Source: Trueperaceae bacterium (GTDB lineage Bacteria; Deinococcota; Deinococci; Deinococcales; Trueperaceae). Taken from it: 19,484 nt of DNA. The translations under genes were made by a program, and so were the position numbers. Below are positions 14,093-19,484 of the stretch, one piece after another. The notes under the pieces were generated by a model. That model saw only the letters and a list, made by a program, of their open reading frames with translations. It made no database searches and had not been told where the DNA came from. Each line of letters begins with the position of its first letter. Position 1 is the first letter of the stretch. Where the stretch lies: positions 1-19,484 of the forward strand of contig JAABSI010000055.1 in NCBI GenBank assembly GCA_011390455.1, read 5' to 3'.

Positions 14093-16658
14093 AGTCGTCG
14101 TCCGATCCCCAGTCGCGGCGAATCTGCCGGATCCGCGCCCGCAACAGCGGCGACTGGGGATCGTTCTGTGGCATGTGGCGCGCGGCGGCCTCGAGCAGCT
14201 CCAAGTCCTGATCGTCGGTCCGCTTGGCGAGTTCCAGCATCGCCTCGTGGTCACCGGACGCCAGAACCGCCTGACGCAGGGACTCATCGATGTGCTCACG
14301 GAGTTCCACGACGGCCGGCGCCTCCGAATCGGGAAGGAGCGGCCCCCGGTACAGGCTCAGTGCCTGCCGCACCTGACCCTGCGCCAGATGCTCCATCAGA
14401 TCCAGGAAGTCCGCCCGGAAGGGAACGGCGATCTGGTATGGGCGTGAGGTCAGCGGGATAGTGCTGCGGAGGCGGGAGACGGCTGCCTTCGCCGTGCTCG
14501 GCACCGCACGATCACCATATAGCGCGACAGCAAGCGCCCCAAGTGCCAAGCCACTCCTTGAGCTCGCAAGGATGACAATGATCTCCAACTGCCGCGCGGT
14601 TAGCTCGAGACCCAAGCTGAATAGCTTCACCTCCGGCTTACCCAGCATCAGAAATCGAGCCCCTGAAGGGGTATCCGTCAAGAACTGTCTCAGGCGATGC
14701 ACTTCTTCACCAGTGCCAGCCAAGAGCTTCCATCCCGAATCGCCGAGTTCACCACATGCAGACCCAGCGACAAGCAGCGCCTGCCTTGCTTGTTCTTCCT
14801 CATCTCGCAGGAGATGAAACTCCGCCAAGTGAATGCATGCTTGGCTGAGACGGACCGCATCGGACCCGCCAATGAAGCCGTCAACGGCTTCCTTAAGGGT
14901 CTCGCCAGCGGCAGGATCGCCGGCAGCCTTCATCGCAATACCCATGGCGAGAACCCCACAGGCACGTTGATACTCGGAGGCAAGCCGCGAGAGCGCAAGA
15001 ACCTTGGCACCAACTTCATGGGCCATCTCAATGTCGCCCATAGCAACCAGGCAACACACATAATCCACGGCGATGAGGCCCAAGATGTCAAATGCAGATC
15101 TCTCAAACGCCAACCGGTAAAACCCTGCTGCCTTCTCAAAACTCTCGGTAACCCTGAAGAAGTCGGCGACAACGGACAGAACACCTTCGTATGACGGAAC
15201 TCCCGCCAGATCCGCCGAGATCTCGATCTCGTCAATCAGCTCGCTGAGACCAACATCGTCTCCAACGAGAAGCTTGGAGAATACGAGTGCAGCAATCGCA
15301 GTCACCTTGCGATAGCTTTCGCTTAGGCCGCGCCGGGCATACTCCGCGAAGGCCCACTCGCCCCACCAGAGCGAATCTCGATAGGAGCCGGTACGCTGTA
15401 GGGCAATGCACATGTCCGTCGCTAACGCAACCACGAGCTGATCGTTTCCTAGTAGGTCGGCCAGCCGAAGTGCCCTGTGCAGGGTATCTGAAGCCTCGTC
15501 ATGCTTTCCCACGAGGGACAGCGCAAATGCGTGGTGCCGCAGCGTGATCGGTGTCTCAAGCGCCGATACTGCGCGTGTTGTCTCCTCAAGGAACTCTCTT
15601 GAAGGGTTAGACGCGGCAAAGAGGGCTCGGAGTTCGGGCGCTTCGTTAACCCTTAAGAAGCTCTCAATCATCGGAACAACGTCCCCGTGCCGATTCACCG
15701 CCATTGCAGCAGCGAAATACCACCGGAGTGTACGCTCATCCTTCAGGTCTTCAGCGCCAAGGCGGCTCATGCATGACCAGAAGCGGTCAAACAGCCCTCG
15801 CTCGAAAAACGCTTCGCCGCATACTTCAATGTGCTGTGGAATCAAATCACGCGCGTTGACGCACATGACCTCAAACGCGTCAAGATATCGCTTTCGCCTA
15901 AGGAGCGCCTCGGCAAGTGGGCGAGGCTCGATTCCGAACTCGTCCCTCGCCACGGCCATACTGGTGTCCCATGGTTCGGACCACAAGGGGGGTAACCCAA
16001 GCGATTTCCTTATCGCACTCACGACGCGCACGTACTCCCCGGAATGCTCCTCAACTAAAGCTTCAACAGCCGAAAGCTGCAACCTACCCGACGCAAACCA
16101 GTTGGCCTCCTGAGTTGTCATCCGCAGTTCTTCATCGGGGACCACAACTAGACTTCCGCATGGTCGGCAGCCAACCGTTGACGGAGTAACAACGGCGACC
16201 ATATTGTCCCCATCATGAATGTCAACCAGTTGGGCCACGCGGGCATCACTCGCGTCCACTGACCGAATACCAATCACGAAGGGCCCGAGTAGGTCAACAA
16301 GGCGCCTGAATGCTCGCACTGCTACGACCATCGGAGTGCCACGCGCAAGCAGGTTTGCCCCCGTAGCCCGATTCACTGCATCAACAAACTGATTCCCAGC
16401 TGAGACATCATCTGAGTCGCCGCCATCTGCAAGATCAACCCAGACCAGCAGGCGACCGTCGCCAGACATCGACTCAAGAGCACGCTTAACACCTTCGCCG
16501 GAGTGTGCTCGAAACACGAGGGGTGAGACTGATTGACAAACCCTCTCGCCAATGCGTGTCGCCCACGGATCGGCCGCGGGCACAGACGCGCTTCTAGGCG
16601 GCAACTTCAACTGCGCACCCCCAGATTCCGTAACGGTGGATCTTCGTACAAGGATCAC
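14082..16658 (-). CDS. Large SARP/MalT-like regulator: degenerate NTPase-like N-terminus, TPR-like middle, C-terminal winged helix plus BTAD
   Basis: 858 residues. Residues 668 to about 750 resemble an OmpR-type winged helix as in SARP regulators (LELTARQLEIIVILASS, then TAKAAVSRLRSTIPL), followed to about 800 by a BTAD-like stretch (HLAQGQVRQALSLYRGPLLP, ELREHIDESLRQAVL). Residues about 270-660 are alpha-helical repeats of TPR type. The first 230 follow the layout of a MalT-type STAND NTPase, but the expected P-loop reads AHSGEGVKRA (51-60) and lacks GKT/S, so ATP binding is doubtful. GTG 16658 is the only start before an upstream in-frame stop and lies 6 nt after TATGTT, so it is probably leaderless. 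GC is about 50-60% over most of the gene but about 70% in the last 390 nt. Role: probably a transcription activator responding to a ligand or peptide; this is inference. Confidence 0.8.
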   Translation of the reverse strand: MILVRRSTVTESGGAQLKLPPRSASVPAADPWATRIGERVCQSVSPLVFRAHSGEGVKRALESMSGDGRLLVWVDLADGGDSDDVSAGNQFVDAVNRATGANLLARGTPMVVAVRAFRRLVDLLGPFVIGIRSVDASDARVAQLVDIHDGDNMVAVVTPSTVGCRPCGSLVVVPDEELRMTTQEANWFASGRLQLSAVEALVEEHSGEYVRVVSAIRKSLGLPPLWSEPWDTSMAVARDEFGIEPRPLAEALLRRKRYLDAFEVMCVNARDLIPQHIEVCGEAFFERGLFDRFWSCMSRLGAEDLKDERTLRWYFAAAMAVNRHGDVVPMIESFLRVNEAPELRALFAASNPSREFLEETTRAVSALETPITLRHHAFALSLVGKHDEASDTLHRALRLADLLGNDQLVVALATDMCIALQRTGSYRDSLWWGEWAFAEYARRGLSESYRKVTAIAALVFSKLLVGDDVGLSELIDEIEISADLAGVPSYEGVLSVVADFFRVTESFEKAAGFYRLAFERSAFDILGLIAVDYVCCLVAMGDIEMAHEVGAKVLALSRLASEYQRACGVLAMGIAMKAAGDPAAGETLKEAVDGFIGGSDAVRLSQACIHLAEFHLLRDEEEQARQALLVAGSACGELGDSGWKLLAGTGEEVHRLRQFLTDTPSGARFLMLGKPEVKLFSLGLELTARQLEIIVILASSRSGLALGALAVALYGDRAVPSTAKAAVSRLRSTIPLTSRPYQIAVPFRADFLDLMEHLAQGQVRQALSLYRGPLLPDSEAPAVVELREHIDESLRQAVLASGDHEAMLELAKRTDDQDLELLEAAARHMPQNDPQSPLLRARIRQIRRDWGSDDDFNR

Positions 16659-16664
16659 CGACGG

Positions 16665-16681
16665 AACATAGATACCCTAGG
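16665..16681 (-). promoter_or_regulatory. -10 box plus CCTAGG box of the large regulator
   Basis: On the minus strand CCTAGG (16681-16676), 5 nt, TATGTT (16670-16665), 6 nt, GTG. The -10 geometry matches the leaderless genes elsewhere in the window. A second CCTAGGCA lies at 16734-16741. The box could be an operator; this is untested. Confidence 0.4.
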
Positions 16682-16779
16682 CAATCACGTTCCCAAAACG
16701 CACGCACACCTAGCGCATCTCCTGCCAAGACGCCCTAGGCAGTTGCCGCGAAAATCCTGAGAGCACACAGGCCTCGGCT

Positions 16780-16795
16780 CGGTACTCTCGTACCG
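16780..16795. repeat. Small inverted repeat with GNRA-type loop
   Basis: CGGTAC and GTACCG around TCTC (GAGA when read on the minus strand). It lies in the otherwise empty 190-nt stretch between the large regulator's start and the small peptide's terminator. No function can be assigned. Confidence 0.25.
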
Positions 16796-16844
16796 TAGAA
16801 CCAACACTCCAGTGATCGAGACTGCTGCGATTGCCTTGCAGGGT

Positions 16845-16885
16845 GCAACAAACGCGCTCGGCCGAGGTTACCCCGGCCGAGCGCG
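16845..16885 (-). terminator. Intrinsic terminator of the small-peptide transcript
   Basis: On the minus strand CGCGCTCGGCCG, a 9-nt loop and CGGCCGAGCGCG (12 perfect pairs, 16885-16853), followed by TTTGTTGC. It starts 20 nt after the stop of the 33-codon gene. Of the hairpins found in the window, this is the one followed by a U-rich tail. Confidence 0.75.
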
Positions 16886-16904
16886 ATCAACTGGCCAAGC
16901 CCGC

Positions 16905-17006
16905 TTAGCGGCTCGAAGAAAGAACGCCGGCGAGAACCAGAGCGGGCAGGTTGACGACGGCAACGACCACAACAGCAAAGAAGATGCGCTTCCCGGTGTT
17001 CTTCAT
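16905..17006 (-). CDS. 33-residue hydrophobic small peptide (candidate exported or signalling peptide)
   Basis: The ORF begins MKNTGKRIFFAVVVVAVV, continues with NLPALVLAGVLSS and ends SR. A basic N-terminus (K2, K6, R7) precedes about 20 hydrophobic residues, so it is either a single membrane segment or a signal-peptide-like exported peptide; LVLAG is a possible cleavage region. It is supported by GGAGGAG (17023-17017) 10 nt before the ATG and a strong terminator 20 nt after the stop, which together are unlikely by chance. It sits between two divergent TPR-type regulators and is too short for routine gene calling. No family is recognised. By analogy only, TPR regulators of Gram-positives (Rap/Phr, PlcR/PapR, Rgg/SHP) are often encoded next to short exported peptides. 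Alternatives: a small membrane protein, a toxin of a type I-like pair, or a leader peptide. Confidence 0.6.
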   Translation of the reverse strand: MKNTGKRIFFAVVVVAVVNLPALVLAGVLSSSR

Positions 17007-17026
17007 ACAGATCCAACTCCTCCGAC

Positions 17027-17043
17027 ACCTAGGTTGCCTAGGT
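17027..17043. promoter_or_regulatory. CCTAGG palindrome upstream of the small peptide (candidate operator)
   Basis: ACCTAGG-TTG-CCTAGGT, a perfect inverted repeat that also contains two direct CCTAGGT copies 9 bp apart. It lies 4 nt upstream of the GGAGGAG ribosome site. A further inverted repeat, AGCCT-T-AGGCT, is at 17058-17068. The sequence suggests a dimeric regulator site; no regulator is known. Confidence 0.4.
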
Positions 17044-17066
17044 GACACTCGCCGCAGAGCCTTAGG

Positions 17067-17204
17067 CTACTGCAGCGCCTCTTCAGGCCTCCCAACCCTT
17101 AGAGGAACGTTGAGCACGCCATCGCGCGCCACAATTTGGAGGTTCAGATGCGAGTACCAGAATGCGAGATGGTCTCCGCTCCCGACCCTCTTCCGGACTA
17201 ACAC
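17067..17204 (-). CDS. Possible 45-residue ORF or fragment of a decayed gene
   Basis: From GTG 17204 the frame reads VLVRKRVGSGDHLAFWYSH and ends RVGRPEEALQ; the composition looks protein-like. Immediately upstream, in the same frame and separated by a single TAA, is LRLTEGDWEKLLPW, so this may be the C-terminus of a gene broken by a nonsense mutation. No good Shine-Dalgarno is in place for GTG 17204, since the purine-rich GGGAGAAG lies in the loop of a hairpin about 14 nt upstream. It would share the transcript of the 33-codon gene. No family is recognised. It may equally be untranslated leader. Confidence 0.25.
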   Translation of the reverse strand: MLVRKRVGSGDHLAFWYSHLNLQIVARDGVLNVPLRVGRPEEALQ

Positions 17205-17208
17205 TTAC

Positions 17209-17241
17209 CACGGAAGCAACTTCTCCCAATCACCTTCCGTG
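17209..17241 (-). promoter_or_regulatory. Hairpin at the predicted 5' end of the small-peptide transcript
   Basis: Arms CACGGAAG and CTTCCGTG (8 perfect pairs) with a 17-nt loop. On the minus strand the first arm starts at the predicted transcription start (about 17,240), so the RNA would begin with this stem. The loop carries the purine-rich GGGAGAAG. It may stabilise the RNA or act as an operator. Confidence 0.4.
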
Positions 17242-17247
17242 AGCCGA

Positions 17248-17276
17248 AGATTAGCACTCGCGCAGCGGGTGGTCAA
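17248..17276 (-). promoter_or_regulatory. Consensus-like sigma-70 promoter for the small-peptide transcript
   Basis: On the minus strand TTGACC (17276-17271), exactly 17 nt, TAATCT (17253-17248). Predicted start about 17,240, giving an RNA of roughly 395 nt that ends at the terminator at 16,845. It is the closest match to the housekeeping consensus that I found in the window. Confidence 0.55.
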
Positions 17277-17334
17277 GTGACACAATCCACGTACCAACGA
17301 CCGCCAAGAGCGTCTGCTGGAGCTTCGAGAATCG

Positions 17335-17640
17335 TCAATCAGCATCGTGGCAGCTTAGGCTGGTAACCGCCGACATCCACCCTGCCCGTGCCCTCGCGAG
17401 GAACATAGACAACGCCGAACGCCAGCTTCTGCCTGAGACGGTGTTAATCCCACCGAAGGAAGCGTGGACCAGCGCTACGCATGCCTCATGCATCTGGATT
17501 CGCCTTTGCAAGGCGGCAGACCGGCGCCACCAGGCGGATTCTTGGCTACCATGACGATCTAGGCCTTGGCAGATGGGACAACGTGTCCCCTTAGGCAGCA
17601 CAGAACGACAGCGATCGGTACAGACCGTCCCAAGCGACAC
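17335..17640 (-). CDS. Possible 101-residue Cys-rich small protein of unknown function
   Basis: From GTG 17640 the N-terminus has four cysteines, C7-x3-C11-x9-C21-x2-C24 (CTDRCRSVLPKGTRCPIC), which could bind zinc, followed by SAWWRRSAALQRRIQ and a Ser/Ala/Arg-rich tail. GGAGG (17656-17652) lies 11 nt before the GTG, a slightly long spacing. It would be divergent from the second TPR regulator with a gap of about 50 nt. Short Cys-pair plus W-R-R stretches occur in phage-type HNH and TniQ-like proteins, but nothing here is enough to assign either. Codon use is compatible with coding, but a chance ORF cannot be excluded. Confidence 0.3.
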   Translation of the reverse strand: MSLGTVCTDRCRSVLPKGTRCPICQGLDRHGSQESAWWRRSAALQRRIQMHEACVALVHASFGGINTVSGRSWRSALSMFLARARAGWMSAVTSLSCHDAD

Positions 17641-17679
17641 TTATACGAATTCCTCCAACGCTTGGGGGCATCTGGGCAG

Positions 17680-17685
17680 TATCTT
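17680..17685 (+). promoter_or_regulatory. -10 box of the second TPR regulator (leaderless start)
   Basis: TATCTT, then 7 nt, then ATG 17693, with no Shine-Dalgarno. Same geometry as the other leaderless genes. No clear -35. Confidence 0.45.
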
Positions 17686-17692
17686 GAGCGTG

Positions 17693-19387
17693 ATGGCGAA
17701 CCTACGCTCCGGCGTCTCTCAAACTCTGCAGCGTGATGGCTGGGACGAGTTGAGCGCATTGCTTGCTCGTACCCTGCCCGGAGTACGCCTGGAGAGTGTC
17801 ATCCAAGGATGGGTTTACCTCGACCAGTTTGAGCGAGGAATCCGCGCGTATTCGGACATTGAGTCACCAACCCCAGAGGACGATCGTTGGCTTGGCGTCT
17901 GCCACTTCAAGCTGTTCGATGATGCTAATGCCCTGAGGGCCTTCATCAGAGCGGCACAGCGCGGCGCTTTGGGGGCGCGCGTTAACCAGGCACACGCCTT
18001 GATGTTTCTTGACCGAAGCGAAGAGTCAACTCGGATTCTCGATCAGGTGGATCCCGAACGGTTAAGTCGTTACGACCAGGTCTTGTACTTCCGGGTACGA
18101 AGCATTGACGAGGAAACTGGTGGAAACATCCGCCAAGCACTCAAGCACGCCGACGAGGCATGGCGAAGGGTACAGGGTATCCCGGAGTTCTCTGTTCTAG
18201 CGCCTTCGGTTTTGGCTCAACTCGGCGTTCTATACGCAAGGTACGGTCGGGCACAACGAGCGCTCTGGCACCTGGAGCGAGGAATCCAGATGACTACAGG
18301 TACCGAGCAGTTGAAGGTCCGCCTCAAGCGTGCGATCGTCCTAACGACGCTTGGGCGAAATGCTGATGCAAGAAGCGAACTCAACTCAATGGAGTTGACC
18401 CAGGGCGCCACAGGTCTCATGGCGGAGAAGACACTGCTGCTTGGAGACGTAGCATGGGCATCCGGAGAACTGGAGAACGCCATTGGGCACTATGGCGAGG
18501 CCATTGGGCTCGCGGCAGAGGCCGACCTCGCCTACGAGGAATTCCTATGCCACTTGTCGATGATGACACTTTCCGGCTTCCTTGGAAGAACAGCTCAAGC
18601 AGCGCTTCACAGGCAGGAGGCGCAGCGACGAATCAGCGACAAGTCTGATGGTCTCCAGTTTCGCTTTCGAGAAGGGCTGCTCGACTATTGGGGTGGCATG
18701 ACGTCTACGCGCCAGACGGTCTCGCAGTTGGTAGAGATATCTGACCGTCTCTTCGACATGGGCCTCCTTCAGGAGATGGGGTCCGTGAAGGTCCACGTTG
18801 CCGCAATCGAACTAGCAGACGCCCCTGACCGAACCCAAGCGATCCTTGACGAGCTTCACGTTCTTAGCATTACTCTCCAGAACGCTTCGTTCCTCGCCAG
18901 AGAGTGGGCGCTCCTACCTGAACTCCGTCGTTTCACCAGCCAGACGCACCCTTCCCTTGCGAACCGTCCACCCGCCATCCTCGAACTCCGAACCCTAGGC
19001 GAAGAACGCATCCTCTTGGCTGGCTCCGACGTTCGGCTCCCGTTGCGGCGGGCCGTCGAGCTCCTTGCGTACTTCCTGGAGCACAAGACCGCCAGGTTTG
19101 AGCGCGTACGGGCCGATCTGTTCCCCGACGAGAAGCACCGGACGGCGAAGTCGTACTTCCACCAGTTCCGGCACCAACTCAAGGAGCACGTCGAGGGTCT
19201 CGAGATCGAGTACGACACAGAGTCGCGCATGTATCGGCTGAAGTCGGAGATCGACATCCTGTGGGACGTCGCCGACCTGAGGGCGGGACGCCGGAGCGAG
19301 GTTCCGGGGCCGTTCCTGCCAACCTGCACCAGTGATTGGGCCCTGACGCTCGACCACGCCCTCGAGAGGTTCCGAACCGCCCACTGA
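17693..19387 (+). CDS. TPR-like regulator with C-terminal SARP-type winged helix and truncated BTAD
   Basis: 564 residues. Residues about 1-425 are alpha-helical repeats of TPR type (for example GVLYARYGRAQRALWHLERG, GELENAIGHYGEAIGLAAEA) with no P-loop. Residues 429 to about 525 match the winged helix of SARP/OmpR regulators: RLPLRRAVELLAYFLEHKTA, RADLFPDEKHRTAKSYFHQF, then a wing with RMYRL and DVADL. A normal BTAD of over 100 residues is missing; only a stub with GPFLPTCTSDW and LDHALERF remains before the stop. I prefer ATG 17693 because TATCTT lies 7 nt upstream; the frame is open from 17573 but that extension is low in similarity and would overlap the small divergent ORF. GC is about 53-58% in the repeats and rises to 60-77% in the winged-helix part. 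It is divergent from the other regulator. The ligand is unknown. Confidence 0.8.
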   Translation: MANLRSGVSQTLQRDGWDELSALLARTLPGVRLESVIQGWVYLDQFERGIRAYSDIESPTPEDDRWLGVCHFKLFDDANALRAFIRAAQRGALGARVNQAHALMFLDRSEESTRILDQVDPERLSRYDQVLYFRVRSIDEETGGNIRQALKHADEAWRRVQGIPEFSVLAPSVLAQLGVLYARYGRAQRALWHLERGIQMTTGTEQLKVRLKRAIVLTTLGRNADARSELNSMELTQGATGLMAEKTLLLGDVAWASGELENAIGHYGEAIGLAAEADLAYEEFLCHLSMMTLSGFLGRTAQAALHRQEAQRRISDKSDGLQFRFREGLLDYWGGMTSTRQTVSQLVEISDRLFDMGLLQEMGSVKVHVAAIELADAPDRTQAILDELHVLSITLQNASFLAREWALLPELRRFTSQTHPSLANRPPAILELRTLGEERILLAGSDVRLPLRRAVELLAYFLEHKTARFERVRADLFPDEKHRTAKSYFHQFRHQLKEHVEGLEIEYDTESRMYRLKSEIDILWDVADLRAGRRSEVPGPFLPTCTSDWALTLDHALERFRTAH

Positions 19388-19484
19388 CGCGCCCGACCAG
19401 GTCTCGGGCCCAGGGCGCCTAGGCTTTCGCTTAACTCAAGCCGCGAGCAGCGACCTCAACGAGCATGCTTGCGGAGGATCCACC
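19388..19484 (+). other. Non-coding end of window; possible promoter and ribosome site of a following gene
   Basis: TAGGCT (19420-19425, within a CCTAGG at 19418-19423) could be a -10 box. GGAGGA at 19473-19478 sits 6 nt before the window end, so a start codon just outside the window is possible. No complete gene or clear terminator is seen. Confidence 0.25.

Noticed and set aside
14175..16189. Several plus-strand ORFs opposite the large regulator
   Set aside because: None has a ribosome site and domain motifs; the minus-strand protein has both winged helix and BTAD.
16735..17028. 97-codon minus-strand ORF overlapping the small peptide
   Set aside because: It is out of frame with the Shine-Dalgarno/ATG pair and reads through the terminator hairpin.
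17148..17201. 17-codon plus-strand ORF with GGAGG 5 nt before ATG
   Set aside because: The ribosome site is good, but there is no promoter, hydrophobic part or terminator, and a chance match is likely. Worth remembering only if RNA is found on this strand.
16951..17280. 109-codon plus-strand ORF over the small-peptide interval
   Set aside because: It starts in a Thr-rich stretch that is the antisense of the hydrophobic peptide, has no Shine-Dalgarno, and opposes the promoter and terminator signals.
17573..17692. Longer second regulator starting at ATG 17573
   Set aside because: The added 40 residues are polar and unlike a TPR start, and TATCTT-7-ATG at 17693 fits the leaderless pattern.
1..19484. 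tRNA, rRNA, CRISPR array, insertion sequence or attachment site
   Set aside because: No cloverleaf, spaced repeats, transposase motifs or paired terminal repeats were seen on reading both strands.

Overview
The window comes from a very GC-rich bacterium. Hand counts of single 60-base blocks gave about 72-82% G+C in two blocks outside the right-hand island (7681, 14101). The proteins, the non-lipidated 'AQ' signal peptides of the binding proteins, and several starts placed 6-7 nt after a TANNNT box (leaderless genes) suggest a Deinococcota lineage, perhaps Trueperaceae-like. That assignment is an inference. I see no tRNA, rRNA, CRISPR array or insertion sequence.

Left part (1-8,492). The 5' end of plsX runs out of the window on the minus strand and is divergent from a rightward gene string: an RluA-family pseudouridine synthase, a PepF-type M3 oligopeptidase, an SDR oxidoreductase, an M20 amidohydrolase, and a peptide-type ABC importer (binding protein, DppB-like, DppC-like). 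Gaps are short or negative (23, 10, -4, 28, 49, -4 nt), so pepF to dppC looks like one unit for uptake and processing of peptides or acylated amino acids. No ATPase gene follows.

Middle (8,493-13,546). A leaderless M50B-like membrane metallopeptidase stands alone, followed by back-to-back hairpins. A second Dpp-type importer then runs leftward (binding protein, DppB, DppC), again without ATPases. In both importers a perfect, strong hairpin sits between the binding-protein gene and dppB.

Right part (13,547-19,484). This is the accessory-looking part. A short LuxR/NarL-type regulator converges on a large regulator (degenerate NTPase-like N-terminus, TPR-like middle, C-terminal winged helix plus BTAD). 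A second TPR-like/winged-helix regulator points the other way. Between the two divergent regulators lies about 1 kb of unusual DNA on the minus strand: a consensus-like promoter, a hairpin at the predicted 5' end of its RNA, two small ORFs, a 17-bp CCTAGG palindrome, a strong Shine-Dalgarno, a 33-codon hydrophobic peptide gene and a textbook intrinsic terminator. The bodies of both regulators and this interval are about 50-60% G+C, while both regulator 3' ends return to about 68-77%. I read this as a candidate peptide-plus-TPR-regulator system, possibly on an acquired or recombined cassette. The link between peptide and regulators is inference only.
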